DNA of 64,000 bases, from NCBI RefSeq assembly GCF_026672275.1, contig NZ_JANQCD010000015.1, forward strand, positions 1 through 64,000. The letters are read 5' to 3'. Under the pieces are notes generated by a model. The model was not told where the DNA came from. It did not search any database and saw nothing but the letters and a program-made list of their open reading frames with translations. The stretch comes from Marinifilum sp. D737. Its GTDB lineage: Bacteria; Bacteroidota; Bacteroidia; Bacteroidales; Marinifilaceae. A program made the translations under genes and the position numbers. Numbering within the stretch: the stretch's first letter is position 1; every line of letters begins with the position of its first letter. Positions 56,227 to 64,000 of this stretch are shown here, piece after piece.

Positions 56227-57153
56227 ATGGAAAATAAAGAGATTATAAGACAGATTGAGGAGTTGAAAAAGGCAAAGAATGCAATTGTTCTTGCTCATTA
56301 TTATACACATCCTGAAGTACAAGATATAGCAGACTATATTGGTGATTCATTGGGCTTAGCACGTGAAGCAGGAAATACAACAGCTGATATTATTGTATTT
56401 TGCGGCGTTCATTTTATGGCAGAAACTGCATCAGTCATTTCACCAGATAAGAAAGTTTTAATTCCTGCACAAAAGTGTGGATGTTCGCTTGCTGAAAGTA
56501 TTACTGGTAAAGACATTCAGGAATGGAAAGCTAAAAACCCTGACGGATTAGTGGTTTCATATGTAAACACTACTGCTGAAGTAAAGGCTGAAACCGATTA
56601 TTGCTGTACTTCATCCAATGCAATTCAGGTGGTAGAACATTTAGGAAAAGACAAAAAAATCTTTTTTACTCCTGATAAAAATCTTGGTGCATTCATTGTA
56701 AAGAAAACAGGTATTGAGATGGATTTGTGGAACGGCGATTGTTGCGTTCATGAACGAATAGACAGCAATATGATTGTTGATATGGCCAATCAATATCCAG
56801 AAGCAGACATTTTAATTCATCCCGAAAGCAAGTGTGCCAATGATGATGAAATTTTGAACATGCCAAATGCCTTCTTTTATTCTACAGCTGGTATTATCAA
56901 GCATGCAGCCGAATCAAACAAAAAACAATTTATCATTGCAACCGAATTGGGTACTCTACATCAATTGCAAAAAGCAAATCCAGAAAAAGAATTTATTCTT
57001 ATTCATCCAAAAACCATTTGTGGCTCTATGAAAAGGGTGAAACTACAAGGGGTGCTGGAAGCATTACAGGAAGAAAAATATGAAGTTAAAGTTCCTGAAG
57101 AAATATCAAAAAAAGCAATAACATCCATTCAAAGAATGCTTGAAATAGGCTAA
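56227..57153 (+). CDS. nadA: Quinolinate synthase
   Basis: [4Fe-4S] enzyme that condenses iminoaspartate with dihydroxyacetone phosphate to quinolinate. The N-terminal LAHYYTHPEVQDIADYIGDS is characteristic. Cysteines suited to the cluster occur in QKCGCSL, DYCCTSSNAIQV and TICGSMKRVKL. The 308-aa length is normal. It completes the nadBCA operon, giving the whole route from aspartate to NaMN, and is followed by a terminator. Confidence 0.97.
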   Translation: MENKEIIRQIEELKKAKNAIVLAHYYTHPEVQDIADYIGDSLGLAREAGNTTADIIVFCGVHFMAETASVISPDKKVLIPAQKCGCSLAESITGKDIQEWKAKNPDGLVVSYVNTTAEVKAETDYCCTSSNAIQVVEHLGKDKKIFFTPDKNLGAFIVKKTGIEMDLWNGDCCVHERIDSNMIVDMANQYPEADILIHPESKCANDDEILNMPNAFFYSTAGIIKHAAESNKKQFIIATELGTLHQLQKANPEKEFILIHPKTICGSMKRVKLQGVLEALQEEKYEVKVPEEISKKAITSIQRMLEIG

Positions 57154-57160
57154 CAAAATT

Positions 57161-57195
57161 AAAAACCTTTCTATATTTTAGGAAGGTTTTTTTTT
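57161..57195 (+). terminator. Terminator of nadBCA
   Basis: AAAAACCTT/AAGGTTTTT stem followed by a T-run. Confidence 0.75.
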
Positions 57196-57388
57196 CAACT
57201 TTCGCTAGCTTTTTTAATGTTGATAACTTGCGAATAACAAAAATATGGTATATTTAGCAATCAGTAATAAAACCATATACCATTCTAGTAATAACCAATC
57301 TAAATAAACAACAACCTAATAACAATTTCTCTTTTTTAACGTACATCTAACACCAAACAGCTATTGTTAACGAACGATCTTTTATAAA

Positions 57389-59536
57389 ATGCAATTTCCC
57401 CTTAAACTTGTATTATTAATTTTCTGTCTTTTCCCCTATTCCATTTTTGCACAAGAGAAAATAGATCAACTAAAAAAGCAGTTGAAAATAGAACCAGACA
57501 GTAGCAAAACTAAGTTACTAATCAATATTTCCGGAAAATATGCTGTAACTAACCTTGACAGTGCTTTTCTCTATGCTAACAAAGCATACAATTTTGCCAA
57601 AATCAATCAGGAAAAATCGATTTTAGTCAGAGCTGGTTTAAATTTAGCTAACAGGTATTCTCAACTCGGACAATCCGAAAAAGCATACAAATATCTATTG
57701 GAGGCAAAAGGTCTGGCCCATGCATTAAAAGATACTGCTTTATTAAGTAGGTTTTACCACAATTTTGGCTATTACTTTTCTGACAATAGTGAATATGACA
57801 AGGCTATAGAAAATTTTAATAAAGCTATTGAATATTGTAAAATATCAAAAAATAATAGAATACATGCCAGCATTCTGAATGGTTTGGGAATCATTTACTG
57901 GGAACGTGGCAATTTAGAAGTAGCTTTAAAAAAATACCTGGAAGCTTATCGCATTTCTGAGGAGTTAAATGACACCAATTCACAATTGGTTTTATTACTT
58001 AATATAGCCAATATCTATGCTGATGAAGGTCGAAATGATGTTGCCCTTGAATACTATCAAAAAATTCTTGATTTGGCAATCAAAGACAAAGATCTGGATT
58101 CTCAAGCTATAGTTTATAATAATATAGCTACCATACACCAAGAAAATAAAGAATTTGCGAAAGCTTTAGAATTCTTTAAAAAAAGTCTGAATATCAACAA
58201 CCAAATAGGTAACGAAGCTGGAGAAGCCCTTGCCATGAATAATATAGGGGAAAACTATTTCAAAACTGGAAATATCAAAGAAGCTATATTTTACATCGAT
58301 AATTCTCTGGCAATAAATAGAAAATTAAAATTAGAAACGGATATTGTTTATAACCTGGAATCGCTAGCTAAAGTTTATTTGTTTACCGGAAAACTGCAAA
58401 AGGTCTACGATATTATAAATGAAGGCTTACAGTTATGCAAGAAACTTAAGATAAAAACAATGGAACGTAGCTTCTTGCAACTTAAATCGGAATACTACTA
58501 TTCTGCAGGAAACTATAAAAAAGCTTACAAAACATACGAGAACTACAACAAACTCAAAGATAGCCTAATAGAGGCTAGCAAATCTGATAAAATTGCTCAT
58601 TTGCAAACGCAATTTGAAACTGAAAAAAAAGAAAAAGAAAACGAAATATTAAAAGTAACGAATGAGTTAACTCAAGAAAAATTAGATAAGGAAAAAGCAT
58701 TCACCAATTATCTTATTGTGTTTTTTGTAATCACAATGTCTTTATTAATACTGGTTTACTTTTTATATAAATCAAAAACAAAAGTCAACCAAAGGATCAA
58801 TAAAATTAATGGAATGCTGGAAGAATCGAATCAAAAACTAAAAGTAACCAATGCTACCAAGGATAGATTCTTTTCCATTATCGCTCATGATTTACGTTCA
58901 CCATTCAACTCTATTCTAGGATTTTCAGAATTGATCAAAAGTGAATTAAAGGAGAGTAAAAATCTTAATTTAATTGAAGAATACAATACCAATATTAATG
59001 AATCTTCGCATAGTTTGTTTACATTGCTTGAAAACTTATTGCAATGGGCAAAAAGCCAGCGAGGTGAACTGGAATTTAATCCAGTTCAATTTGATCTTCA
59101 TCACTTGATTCAGTCAAATCTTATTATTTTCAAATTGAAGGCTGCAGATAAAGCAATTAAATTAAGCTCTGATATCCCTCCTCATACTGAAGCTTATGGC
59201 GACATTAATATGGTGAGTACAATTCTTAGAAATCTAATTAGTAATGCTCTAAAATTCACTGAACAAAATGGAGATATAACTATCTCTGCCGATATACAAG
59301 ATGAATTTGTGTTTCTAAAGGTTAAAGATTCAGGAATAGGTATTAGTAAGGAAAACCAAGAGAAGCTCTTTAAACTAGACTGCAATTATACAACAGTGGG
59401 TACTGCAGATGAAACTGGTAGTGGACTGGGCTTAATTCTTTGTAAAGAATTCGCAGAAAGAAATGGTGGAGATATTTGGGTAAAAAGCGAAGAAAATAAA
59501 GGCAGTGAATTTATCTTGAGTTTAAAAATAGCTTAG
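57389..59536 (+). CDS. TPR-containing sensor histidine kinase
   Basis: Membrane histidine kinase of 715 aa. A signal peptide (1-21) precedes a periplasmic region of about seven TPR-like repeats (about 60-390) and a coiled coil (400-435). One TM helix lies at 441-460. The HisKA domain has phospho-acceptor His500 in FFSIIAHDLRSPFNSI. The ATPase domain shows the N box NLISNALKFT, G1 KDSGIGIS and G2 GSGLGLILCKEFAERNGG. No receiver domain and no response regulator gene is adjacent, so it is an orphan within this window. Its TPR region suggests sensing through a protein partner. Confidence 0.93.
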   Translation: MQFPLKLVLLIFCLFPYSIFAQEKIDQLKKQLKIEPDSSKTKLLINISGKYAVTNLDSAFLYANKAYNFAKINQEKSILVRAGLNLANRYSQLGQSEKAYKYLLEAKGLAHALKDTALLSRFYHNFGYYFSDNSEYDKAIENFNKAIEYCKISKNNRIHASILNGLGIIYWERGNLEVALKKYLEAYRISEELNDTNSQLVLLLNIANIYADEGRNDVALEYYQKILDLAIKDKDLDSQAIVYNNIATIHQENKEFAKALEFFKKSLNINNQIGNEAGEALAMNNIGENYFKTGNIKEAIFYIDNSLAINRKLKLETDIVYNLESLAKVYLFTGKLQKVYDIINEGLQLCKKLKIKTMERSFLQLKSEYYYSAGNYKKAYKTYENYNKLKDSLIEASKSDKIAHLQTQFETEKKEKENEILKVTNELTQEKLDKEKAFTNYLIVFFVITMSLLILVYFLYKSKTKVNQRINKINGMLEESNQKLKVTNATKDRFFSIIAHDLRSPFNSILGFSELIKSELKESKNLNLIEEYNTNINESSHSLFTLLENLLQWAKSQRGELEFNPVQFDLHHLIQSNLIIFKLKAADKAIKLSSDIPPHTEAYGDINMVSTILRNLISNALKFTEQNGDITISADIQDEFVFLKVKDSGIGISKENQEKLFKLDCNYTTVGTADETGSGLGLILCKEFAERNGGDIWVKSEENKGSEFILSLKIA

Positions 59537-59557
59537 AAAAAATCTAAACAATTACCA

Positions 59558-59589
59558 AGCGATTTCTTTTTTGGAATCGCTTTTTTTAG
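59558..59589 (+). terminator. Terminator of the histidine kinase gene
   Basis: A stem AAGCGATTTC/GGAATCGCTT (one mismatch) is followed by T7. Confidence 0.8.
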
Positions 59590-59613
59590 CTTCAGTATTT
59601 CCTTTTATATTTG
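59583..59613 (+). promoter_or_regulatory. Promoter of mntP
   Basis: TTTT (59583-59586), 19 bp, then TATATTTG (59606-59613), a perfect -7 box. The -33 box overlaps the T-run of the preceding terminator. The leader is only about 13 nt, too short for a manganese riboswitch. Confidence 0.55.
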
Positions 59614-59632
59614 CCCTCCAATCTAATAAAAC

Positions 59633-60193
59633 ATGGAACTAGTAAGCATTTTTCTAATTGCCTTAGGGCTTTCTGTTGATTCTTTCGCTGCATCAGTATG
59701 TAGTGGATTAGCTATTAAAAAAATACGATTTCTTCAAGCTGTAAAAATTGCCTTTTTTCTAGCTTTATTTCAAGGTGGAATGCCAGTTATTGGTTGGTTT
59801 ATAGGCTGGGAAATTAACGAATTGATAAAGGAGTTTGATCATTGGATTGCTTTTATCCTTTTGGCTGGACTAGGAAGCAAAATGATTTATGAAAGCTTAT
59901 CTAATCATGAAGAAGACTCCTCCTTTAATCCTTTAAAACTAACCGTTCTAATTGGCATATCTGTTGCAACTAGTATAGACGCTTTGGTCATAGGCTTTAG
60001 TATGGCACTTATTGATGTAATCATTTGGTGGCCTGCAGTAATAATAGGCGTTGTTACATTTATTGCCTCTATGCTTGGAATGCTGCTTGGTAAAAAGATT
60101 GGAAGTCAAACCAGCAAAAGATTCGAAGTATTAGGTGGAATTGTATTAATACTAATTGGCCTTCGAATCTTAATTGAACACTTGTTATTTTAA
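59633..60193 (+). CDS. mntP: MntP-type manganese efflux pump
   Basis: Inner-membrane protein of 186 aa with six predicted TM helices in two DUF204 repeats. The conserved acidic motifs of both halves are present: GLSVDSFAASVCSGL and SIDALVIGFSMAL. Characterised members export Mn2+ and protect against manganese stress. The gene has its own promoter. Its last 4 bp overlap the convergent FMN-binding protein gene, with no terminator between them. Confidence 0.93.
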   Translation: MELVSIFLIALGLSVDSFAASVCSGLAIKKIRFLQAVKIAFFLALFQGGMPVIGWFIGWEINELIKEFDHWIAFILLAGLGSKMIYESLSNHEEDSSFNPLKLTVLIGISVATSIDALVIGFSMALIDVIIWWPAVIIGVVTFIASMLGMLLGKKIGSQTSKRFEVLGGIVLILIGLRILIEHLLF

Positions 60194-60729
60194 AGCTTTC
60201 CAGCTTCTTTTAAATGAACCATCAACAAACTAAGGGATTTAATTCCAGTTGTAATGGCTGGAGCTGATAAGGTGGCTCCCGAAATTGAATCAATGTCTTT
60301 ATTGAATTCAAGCTGTTGTCCGTTATGCTTTCCTTCGAACTGTTTCAACCAATATTTGGCCATTATTTCGCCACCATATGATGAACGATAGACAAGAATT
60401 ACAACTTTTTTAATGGTCATTGATTTATCAAATAATACCAAATAATCAAACAGATCGTTCTTTCCTTTCGAACTGGCAAAAGCCGCTAAGCCAATTTCAG
60501 CTCCTTCATTCATTAGTTTACTAACAGATACTTTCTCAATCCCCGGAAATCTTGTAATATCATATGAAGGTTCAGATAAATCTATAAAACTCACATCTTC
60601 AGTACCAAAAGTACTTTTTATGGCTTTATCAATTCTTTTCTGAATTGGCTTCGGATAATCTTTAGCATTTACATCATCGTAAATCAATACAATTGATGCA
60701 ACAATTAATACTTGCAATAATCTCTTCAT
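60190..60729 (-). CDS. Exported FMN-binding domain protein
   Basis: Periplasmic 179-aa protein with a signal peptide (about 1-22, DDVNA) and one FMN-binding domain of the RnfG/NqrC type. SISGATLSAP contains the flavinylation motif; Thr153 is the predicted site of FMN attachment by an ApbE transferase. VILVYRSSYGGEIMAKYWLKQF is also typical of the family. It follows the porin gene by 78 bp on the same strand, so the two probably form an operon. Such proteins carry electrons at the outer face of the inner membrane. No Rnf/Nqr or ApbE gene is in the window, so the redox partner is unknown. Confidence 0.9.
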   Translation of the reverse strand: MKRLLQVLIVASIVLIYDDVNAKDYPKPIQKRIDKAIKSTFGTEDVSFIDLSEPSYDITRFPGIEKVSVSKLMNEGAEIGLAAFASSKGKNDLFDYLVLFDKSMTIKKVVILVYRSSYGGEIMAKYWLKQFEGKHNGQQLEFNKDIDSISGATLSAPAITTGIKSLSLLMVHLKEAGKL

Positions 60730-60807
60730 AGTAAGTTTTAAATAACAGAAAACTGCAAAACAGGATATAACCCGCTCTGCAGTATATAATTTGTTAAAAA
60801 TTACGAA

Positions 60808-61977
60808 TTAGAACCAAACTCCAACACCGCAATTGATAAAGTTTTTCTTTACATCATTACCATCTTTAAATCTTTGGTAATCTACTTTTACCACAGCTCC
60901 TTTTGCCAAGTGATAACTTAAACCAACAAACCAATCCTCACGATCGTAAGCTTTATTAGCTGTAATACCATCAACTTTGTGATGCGTGTTATAGTTTTCG
61001 TAACGAACGAATGGCACTAAAGCTTGCTCTTTACCATGTAACAAGTCGTAACCAGCTTCAAGATAGTAACCTCTCATTTGCTTTCCTAAATCTTTTCCCG
61101 TCTTATCGTTATACTCTTTTACATCGTTAATGTAAGAATGAATATATTGACCTTTAACCTGGAATGCATCAAGTTTGTAACGCAAATCAAGACCTAACAT
61201 GCTAATTCCAACACGAGTCGAATCTGCTACAGCTTCTGCAAAATCATCATCTTTATCTAAACCATTAAATTCTGATGATTGAGTTTTACCAAAATATCCT
61301 GATAAACCAAGATTAAGGCCTTTAATTCCATAGTAGTCAACTTTTGCTGATACAGAAGGAGAAGTAAATGTAGATTCAGCCCCTTTTTGACGACCTTTTC
61401 TTAATCCATCTGATCCTCTTAGTTTACCACTACCATCAAATCCGTTAAATCCATTCATAACATACAATTGGTACTTTAAAGGAGCATTTGCCAATCTACC
61501 GGTAATACCTACCCCAATTTCTCTCCAAGTAGTTGGAACAATGTACTTATCAACGCTAGGACGCTCAACCCCATTAAAAGTAGTTGGCTCATGATATTCA
61601 TTAATAATACCCATTGGTACCAACATCAAACCACCTCGAATACTTGTATTTGGCTTGATATTGTAATTTAAGAATGCTTGTTCTACATACAACTCTTTAA
61701 CGTGTTCGTACTCAATCTCAGTTACAAAAGATGTTTTTTCGTTGAATTGATATCCAAAGAATAAAACCATTCTGTGAACATCCATCTTTCCATTATATCT
61801 TTCATTACCGCTAATTTGCTGATTATAGTGAACCTCTCCGTAACCTCCAATACTCAATTTCTCACTCTTAATTTTCTCTAAAATTGTTGATCCTATACTT
61901 TGTGGCTCTTTCTGATCTTGTGCATTGGTAGCACCAAATGCAAAACAGATAACTAATAGTAATAATACTTTCTTCAT
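60808..61977 (-). CDS. Outer-membrane porin (O/P-like)
   Basis: A 389-aa beta-barrel protein with a signal peptide (1-19, GATNAQ). Short alternating beta-strands and the terminal aromatic VGVWF are typical of phosphate-selective porin O/P-like proteins (LSIGGYGEVHYNQQ, FFGYQFNEKTSFVTEIEYEH, VEQAFLNYNI). It is probably a passive channel, and its solute is not readable. It is the first gene of a pair with the FMN-binding protein. Its promoter overlaps a 24-bp palindrome. Confidence 0.88.
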   Translation of the reverse strand: MKKVLLLLVICFAFGATNAQDQKEPQSIGSTILEKIKSEKLSIGGYGEVHYNQQISGNERYNGKMDVHRMVLFFGYQFNEKTSFVTEIEYEHVKELYVEQAFLNYNIKPNTSIRGGLMLVPMGIINEYHEPTTFNGVERPSVDKYIVPTTWREIGVGITGRLANAPLKYQLYVMNGFNGFDGSGKLRGSDGLRKGRQKGAESTFTSPSVSAKVDYYGIKGLNLGLSGYFGKTQSSEFNGLDKDDDFAEAVADSTRVGISMLGLDLRYKLDAFQVKGQYIHSYINDVKEYNDKTGKDLGKQMRGYYLEAGYDLLHGKEQALVPFVRYENYNTHHKVDGITANKAYDREDWFVGLSYHLAKGAVVKVDYQRFKDGNDVKKNFINCGVGVWF

Positions 61978-62030
61978 TTCGTTTTTTCTTAGGTTTTAAT
62001 TCTGATAATCGTTAGTGTTATTATCTGCGA

Positions 62031-62061
62031 CAAAATTAGATTCAGTCTTAATAAATAAAAA
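62031..62061 (-). promoter_or_regulatory. Promoter of the porin operon
   Basis: On the minus strand TTTT (62058-62061), 19 bp, then TAATTTTG (62031-62038), a perfect -7 box. The -33 box lies within the palindrome at 62058-62081. Confidence 0.55.
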
Positions 62062-62081
62062 TACCTACATGTTGGTATTTT
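62058..62081. promoter_or_regulatory. Near-perfect 24-bp palindrome, candidate operator
   Basis: AAAATACC, TACATGTT, GGTATTTT: the 24 bp equal their own reverse complement except for one symmetric mismatch pair at positions 9 and 16. It covers the -33 box of the porin promoter and lies about 57 bp upstream of the -7 box of the divergent permease gene. Confidence 0.55.
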
Positions 62082-62137
62082 TTAACTTCAGAGCAGAATT
62101 CATTGTATTTAAACATTAAAGCATCCAGATATTTTAA

Positions 62138-62145
62138 TACTTTTG
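62138..62145 (+). promoter_or_regulatory. -7 element of the SO_0444-type permease gene
   Basis: TACTTTTG fits TAnnTTTG and lies 34 bp before the start codon. No clear TTTG box is at -33. Confidence 0.45.
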
Positions 62146-62179
62146 AATCCAGATAATTCATACAAACAGAAAGAACAGA

Positions 62180-63493
62180 ATGGAATACCTGAACCAATTT
62201 ATAATTGATTTTATTGAAATACTAAATGAAATGTCCCCTTATTTGATGCTAGGCTTTCTCTTTGCCGGAGTACTAAAGGTGGCTTTTCCTCAACGTTTTA
62301 TAGATAAATATTTGGGACAAAAAAATAGTAAATCGGTATTAAATGCTTCTTTAATTGGAATCCCATTACCACTTTGTTCGTGTGGGGTTATTCCAACAGG
62401 AATTTCATTTTTTAAAAGTGGAGCTACCAAAGGTTCTTCTGTTTCATTTCTTATCTCCACACCACAAACTGGTGTAGATTCCATACTAGTTACCTATTCG
62501 CTTTTAGGACTGCCATTTGCAATTATTCGACCTTTTATTGCTTTGGCAACTGGTTTTTTGGGTGGCGTTTTAACCAATAAAGTAGATGATTCTGTTGAAG
62601 TTCAAACCTCTGAACAAGCAACTAATTGTTGCACTACATCCGAAAAAGACAATTGTGGCTGTGAACCAAACAATAAGAAACAGAAATCAAAAATATACAC
62701 ACTTTTCCATTATGCCTTTGTAGAGTTCTTACAAGATATTTCCAAGTGGCTAATCATTGGTTTGGTATTGGCCGCAGTAATTTCTGTATTAATTCCTGAT
62801 GATTTCTTTACAAATTTTATTGGCAATGATCTTATAGGAATGCTGGTTATACTAATAGCCTCCATCCCATTATATATATGTGCAACCTCATCAGTGCCAG
62901 TAGCAGCAGTTTTAATGATGAAAGGCTTATCACCAGGAGCTGCTCTTGTTTTTTTAATGGCCGGACCAGCTACTAATGCAGCAACCATAACTGTATTGAA
63001 TAAAGTACTTGGTAGAAAAACGATGTGGGCCTACCTTATCTCAATAATTAGTGGAGCCATTGTGTTTGGATTACTAATCGATAACTTTCTTCCAAGAGAG
63101 TGGTTTGCTTTTGGTGGATTACATCATCACATGACTGGACATGAAGGTCATTGGGAACTTCCCAATTGGCTAAAATGGGGAAGTAGTATTAGTCTTTCAC
63201 TTTTAATCATTAATGGATATTTTCAGAAATACTTATCATCTAAAAAAGCACTACAAACTCAAATTACAATACCTCAAAAAGAAGAAAAATTTGTAATCGT
63301 AAATGGAATGAAATGCAACCATTGTAAAAATAGTGTTGAAAAACACATTGGTGCACTTTGTAATATAGAGATTGCAGAAGTTAATCTTGAGCAGAAAATA
63401 TTGCGCATGGTTGGAACATCAATTAAGCTTTCTCAAATCAAAAAAGAAATAGAGAGTTTAGGTTTTGAATTTGATGATAATGTAAAAAACTAA
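62180..63493 (+). CDS. SO_0444-type Cu/Zn efflux permease with C-terminal metal-binding domain
   Basis: Inner-membrane permease of 437 aa in the DUF318/ArsP-like family. Two repeats of TM helices carry conserved motifs: GIPLPLCSCGVIPTGISFFK with SFLISTPQTGVDS, and SIPLYICATSSVPVAAVLM with FLMAGPATNAATI. The loop between them is Cys-rich (NCCTTSEKDNCGC). A heavy-metal-associated domain is at the C-terminus from about residue 368, with metal ligands in GMKCNHCKNS. These traits match the SO_0444 family of Cu/Zn exporters. It is divergent from the porin operon across a 200-bp region and apparently monocistronic. Confidence 0.9.
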   Translation: MEYLNQFIIDFIEILNEMSPYLMLGFLFAGVLKVAFPQRFIDKYLGQKNSKSVLNASLIGIPLPLCSCGVIPTGISFFKSGATKGSSVSFLISTPQTGVDSILVTYSLLGLPFAIIRPFIALATGFLGGVLTNKVDDSVEVQTSEQATNCCTTSEKDNCGCEPNNKKQKSKIYTLFHYAFVEFLQDISKWLIIGLVLAAVISVLIPDDFFTNFIGNDLIGMLVILIASIPLYICATSSVPVAAVLMMKGLSPGAALVFLMAGPATNAATITVLNKVLGRKTMWAYLISIISGAIVFGLLIDNFLPREWFAFGGLHHHMTGHEGHWELPNWLKWGSSISLSLLIINGYFQKYLSSKKALQTQITIPQKEEKFVIVNGMKCNHCKNSVEKHIGALCNIEIAEVNLEQKILRMVGTSIKLSQIKKEIESLGFEFDDNVKN

Positions 63494-63641
63494 AAAAATT
63501 ACTTTCCTGCACAACAAACACAAACAACAAACTTATAAACTGGTAGTTACACTCTAAATAAAAACAATTAAACTACACCTGAATAAGCTGTATAAACAAA
63601 CTCTTATATTTATTAAGATTCTCTCGAAAACAAGGCATTTC

Positions 63642-63659
63642 ACATGATATTTATCATGT
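63642..63659. promoter_or_regulatory. Perfect palindrome ACATGATA-TT-TATCATGT
   Basis: Two 8-bp arms are exactly inverse and separated by TT. It lies 42 bp upstream of the putative -33 box of the biotin carboxylase gene. The arms resemble binding sites of dimeric regulators of the CRP/FNR type, but no regulator can be named. The remainder of 63494-63856 shows no gene. Confidence 0.4.
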
Positions 63660-63700
63660 TTTTATGTCAAATCACATTGATACATGTTCATATTTAATTA

Positions 63701-63731
63701 CTTGGAAACTTCGATTTTTTAATTATTTTTG
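63701..63731 (+). promoter_or_regulatory. Promoter of the biotin carboxylase gene
   Basis: CTTG (63701-63704), 19 bp, then TATTTTTG (63724-63731), a perfect -7 box. The leader would be about 120 nt. Confidence 0.5.
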
Positions 63732-63856
63732 AGATGCTGTACAACATATTTATGCTGTATATTATCTTTTTTTTGGGAAACTATTCCTAATCTAATGGTA
63801 AATAATTGACTTAAAACAAGGCTTTTATAAAGTCTAATTAACAATTAACCAAAACT

Positions 63857-64000
63857 ATGATTACGAAGATTTCAAAAGTCCTCGTTGCTAATCGAGGAGA
63901 AATTGCTCTGCGCGTAATGCGATCGTGTAGAGAATTAGGGATTAAATCCGTTGCGGTATATTCCGATGTTGATAGAACATCTATGCACGTTCGATATGCC
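63857..64000 (+). CDS. Biotin carboxylase (acyl-CoA or pyruvate carboxylase subunit), 5' end only
   Basis: The first 48 codons of a biotin carboxylase are present; the window edge cuts the gene. [20 protein letters not shown] is the family's N-terminal signature, followed by [14 protein letters not shown] and the start of the HVRYA segment. The full protein should carboxylate biotin with bicarbonate and ATP. Acetyl/propionyl-CoA carboxylase and pyruvate carboxylase begin alike, so the substrate cannot be set. It could act with the biotin carrier and carboxyltransferase type seen at 33.8-36.2 kb, but this is not shown. Confidence 0.93.
   Translation, partial: MITKISKVLVANRGEIALRVMRSCRELGIKSVAVYSDVDRTSMHVRYA

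Noticed and set aside
59537-59632. Manganese riboswitch upstream of mntP
   Set aside because: The gap holds a terminator and a promoter only, and the predicted leader is about 13 nt.

Overview
The window reads as an AT-rich chromosomal segment of a Bacteroidota bacterium. The support is two SusC/SusD pairs, two proteins with type IX secretion C-terminal sorting domains, recurrent TAnnTTTG-type -7 promoter elements (several with a TTTG-like box 19 bp upstream), almost no Shine-Dalgarno sequences, and a biotin-dependent Na+-pumping decarboxylase. Gene content and style suggest a marine member of the Marinilabiliales, perhaps near Marinifilum/Labilibaculum. That placement is inference. No insertion sequence, prophage, CRISPR array or rRNA operon was seen.

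Layout. 1-6.1 kb: tRNA-Gly(GCC), a DPP IV peptidase, and the translation operon thrS-infC-rpmI-rplT, in which infC appears to start at ATA behind a consensus Shine-Dalgarno. 6.1-12.8 kb: dapB-lepB, a WbqC-family gene, a Nudix hydrolase, an NlpC/P60 endopeptidase and a PgpH-type HD phosphodiesterase. 12.8-13.05 kb: an unusual noncoding element made of four palindromes at exact 22-bp spacing next to an inverted-repeat-bounded module. 13.2-17.4 kb: an M49 peptidase-like lipoprotein that has lost its metal-binding histidines, and a TonB-dependent receptor. 17.5-28.6 kb: two minus-strand SusC/SusD operons whose SusC genes share promoter, leader and N-terminus. 28.9-31.8 kb: the dipeptidase PepD, an HD hydrolase and a BFD-like [2Fe-2S] protein. 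32.1-36.7 kb: methylmalonyl-CoA epimerase plus the four-subunit Na+-translocating methylmalonyl-CoA decarboxylase, whose beta subunit carries an extra secreted N-terminal domain. 37.2-40.9 kb: purL. 41.0-49.3 kb: two type IX-secreted beta-propeller proteins, each with a small lipoprotein gene, in mirror-image order. 49.3-53.6 kb: GH15 hydrolase divergent from a fused OtsA-OtsB (trehalose). 53.8-57.2 kb: nadBCA (de novo NAD). 57.4-59.5 kb: a TPR histidine kinase. 59.6-63.5 kb: MntP, an FMN-binding protein and porin operon, and an SO_0444-type metal efflux permease. The window ends inside a biotin carboxylase gene.

Connections. The mce-mmd cluster converts methylmalonyl-CoA to propionyl-CoA and stores the energy as a Na+ gradient, as in succinate/propionate fermentation. 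PepD, DPP IV and the SusC/D systems fit growth on peptides and polymers. No glycosidase or polysaccharide lyase sits beside the SusC/D pairs, so their substrate cannot be read from context. The 59.6-63.5 kb block looks like a metal and redox envelope cluster, with a near-perfect 24-bp palindrome placed on the porin promoter.

The observations most worth following up are the ATA start of infC, the M49 pseudo-peptidase, the fused decarboxylase beta subunit, the conserved SusC leader, the 22-bp palindrome array, and the coding-like but broken element at about 31.9-32.1 kb.
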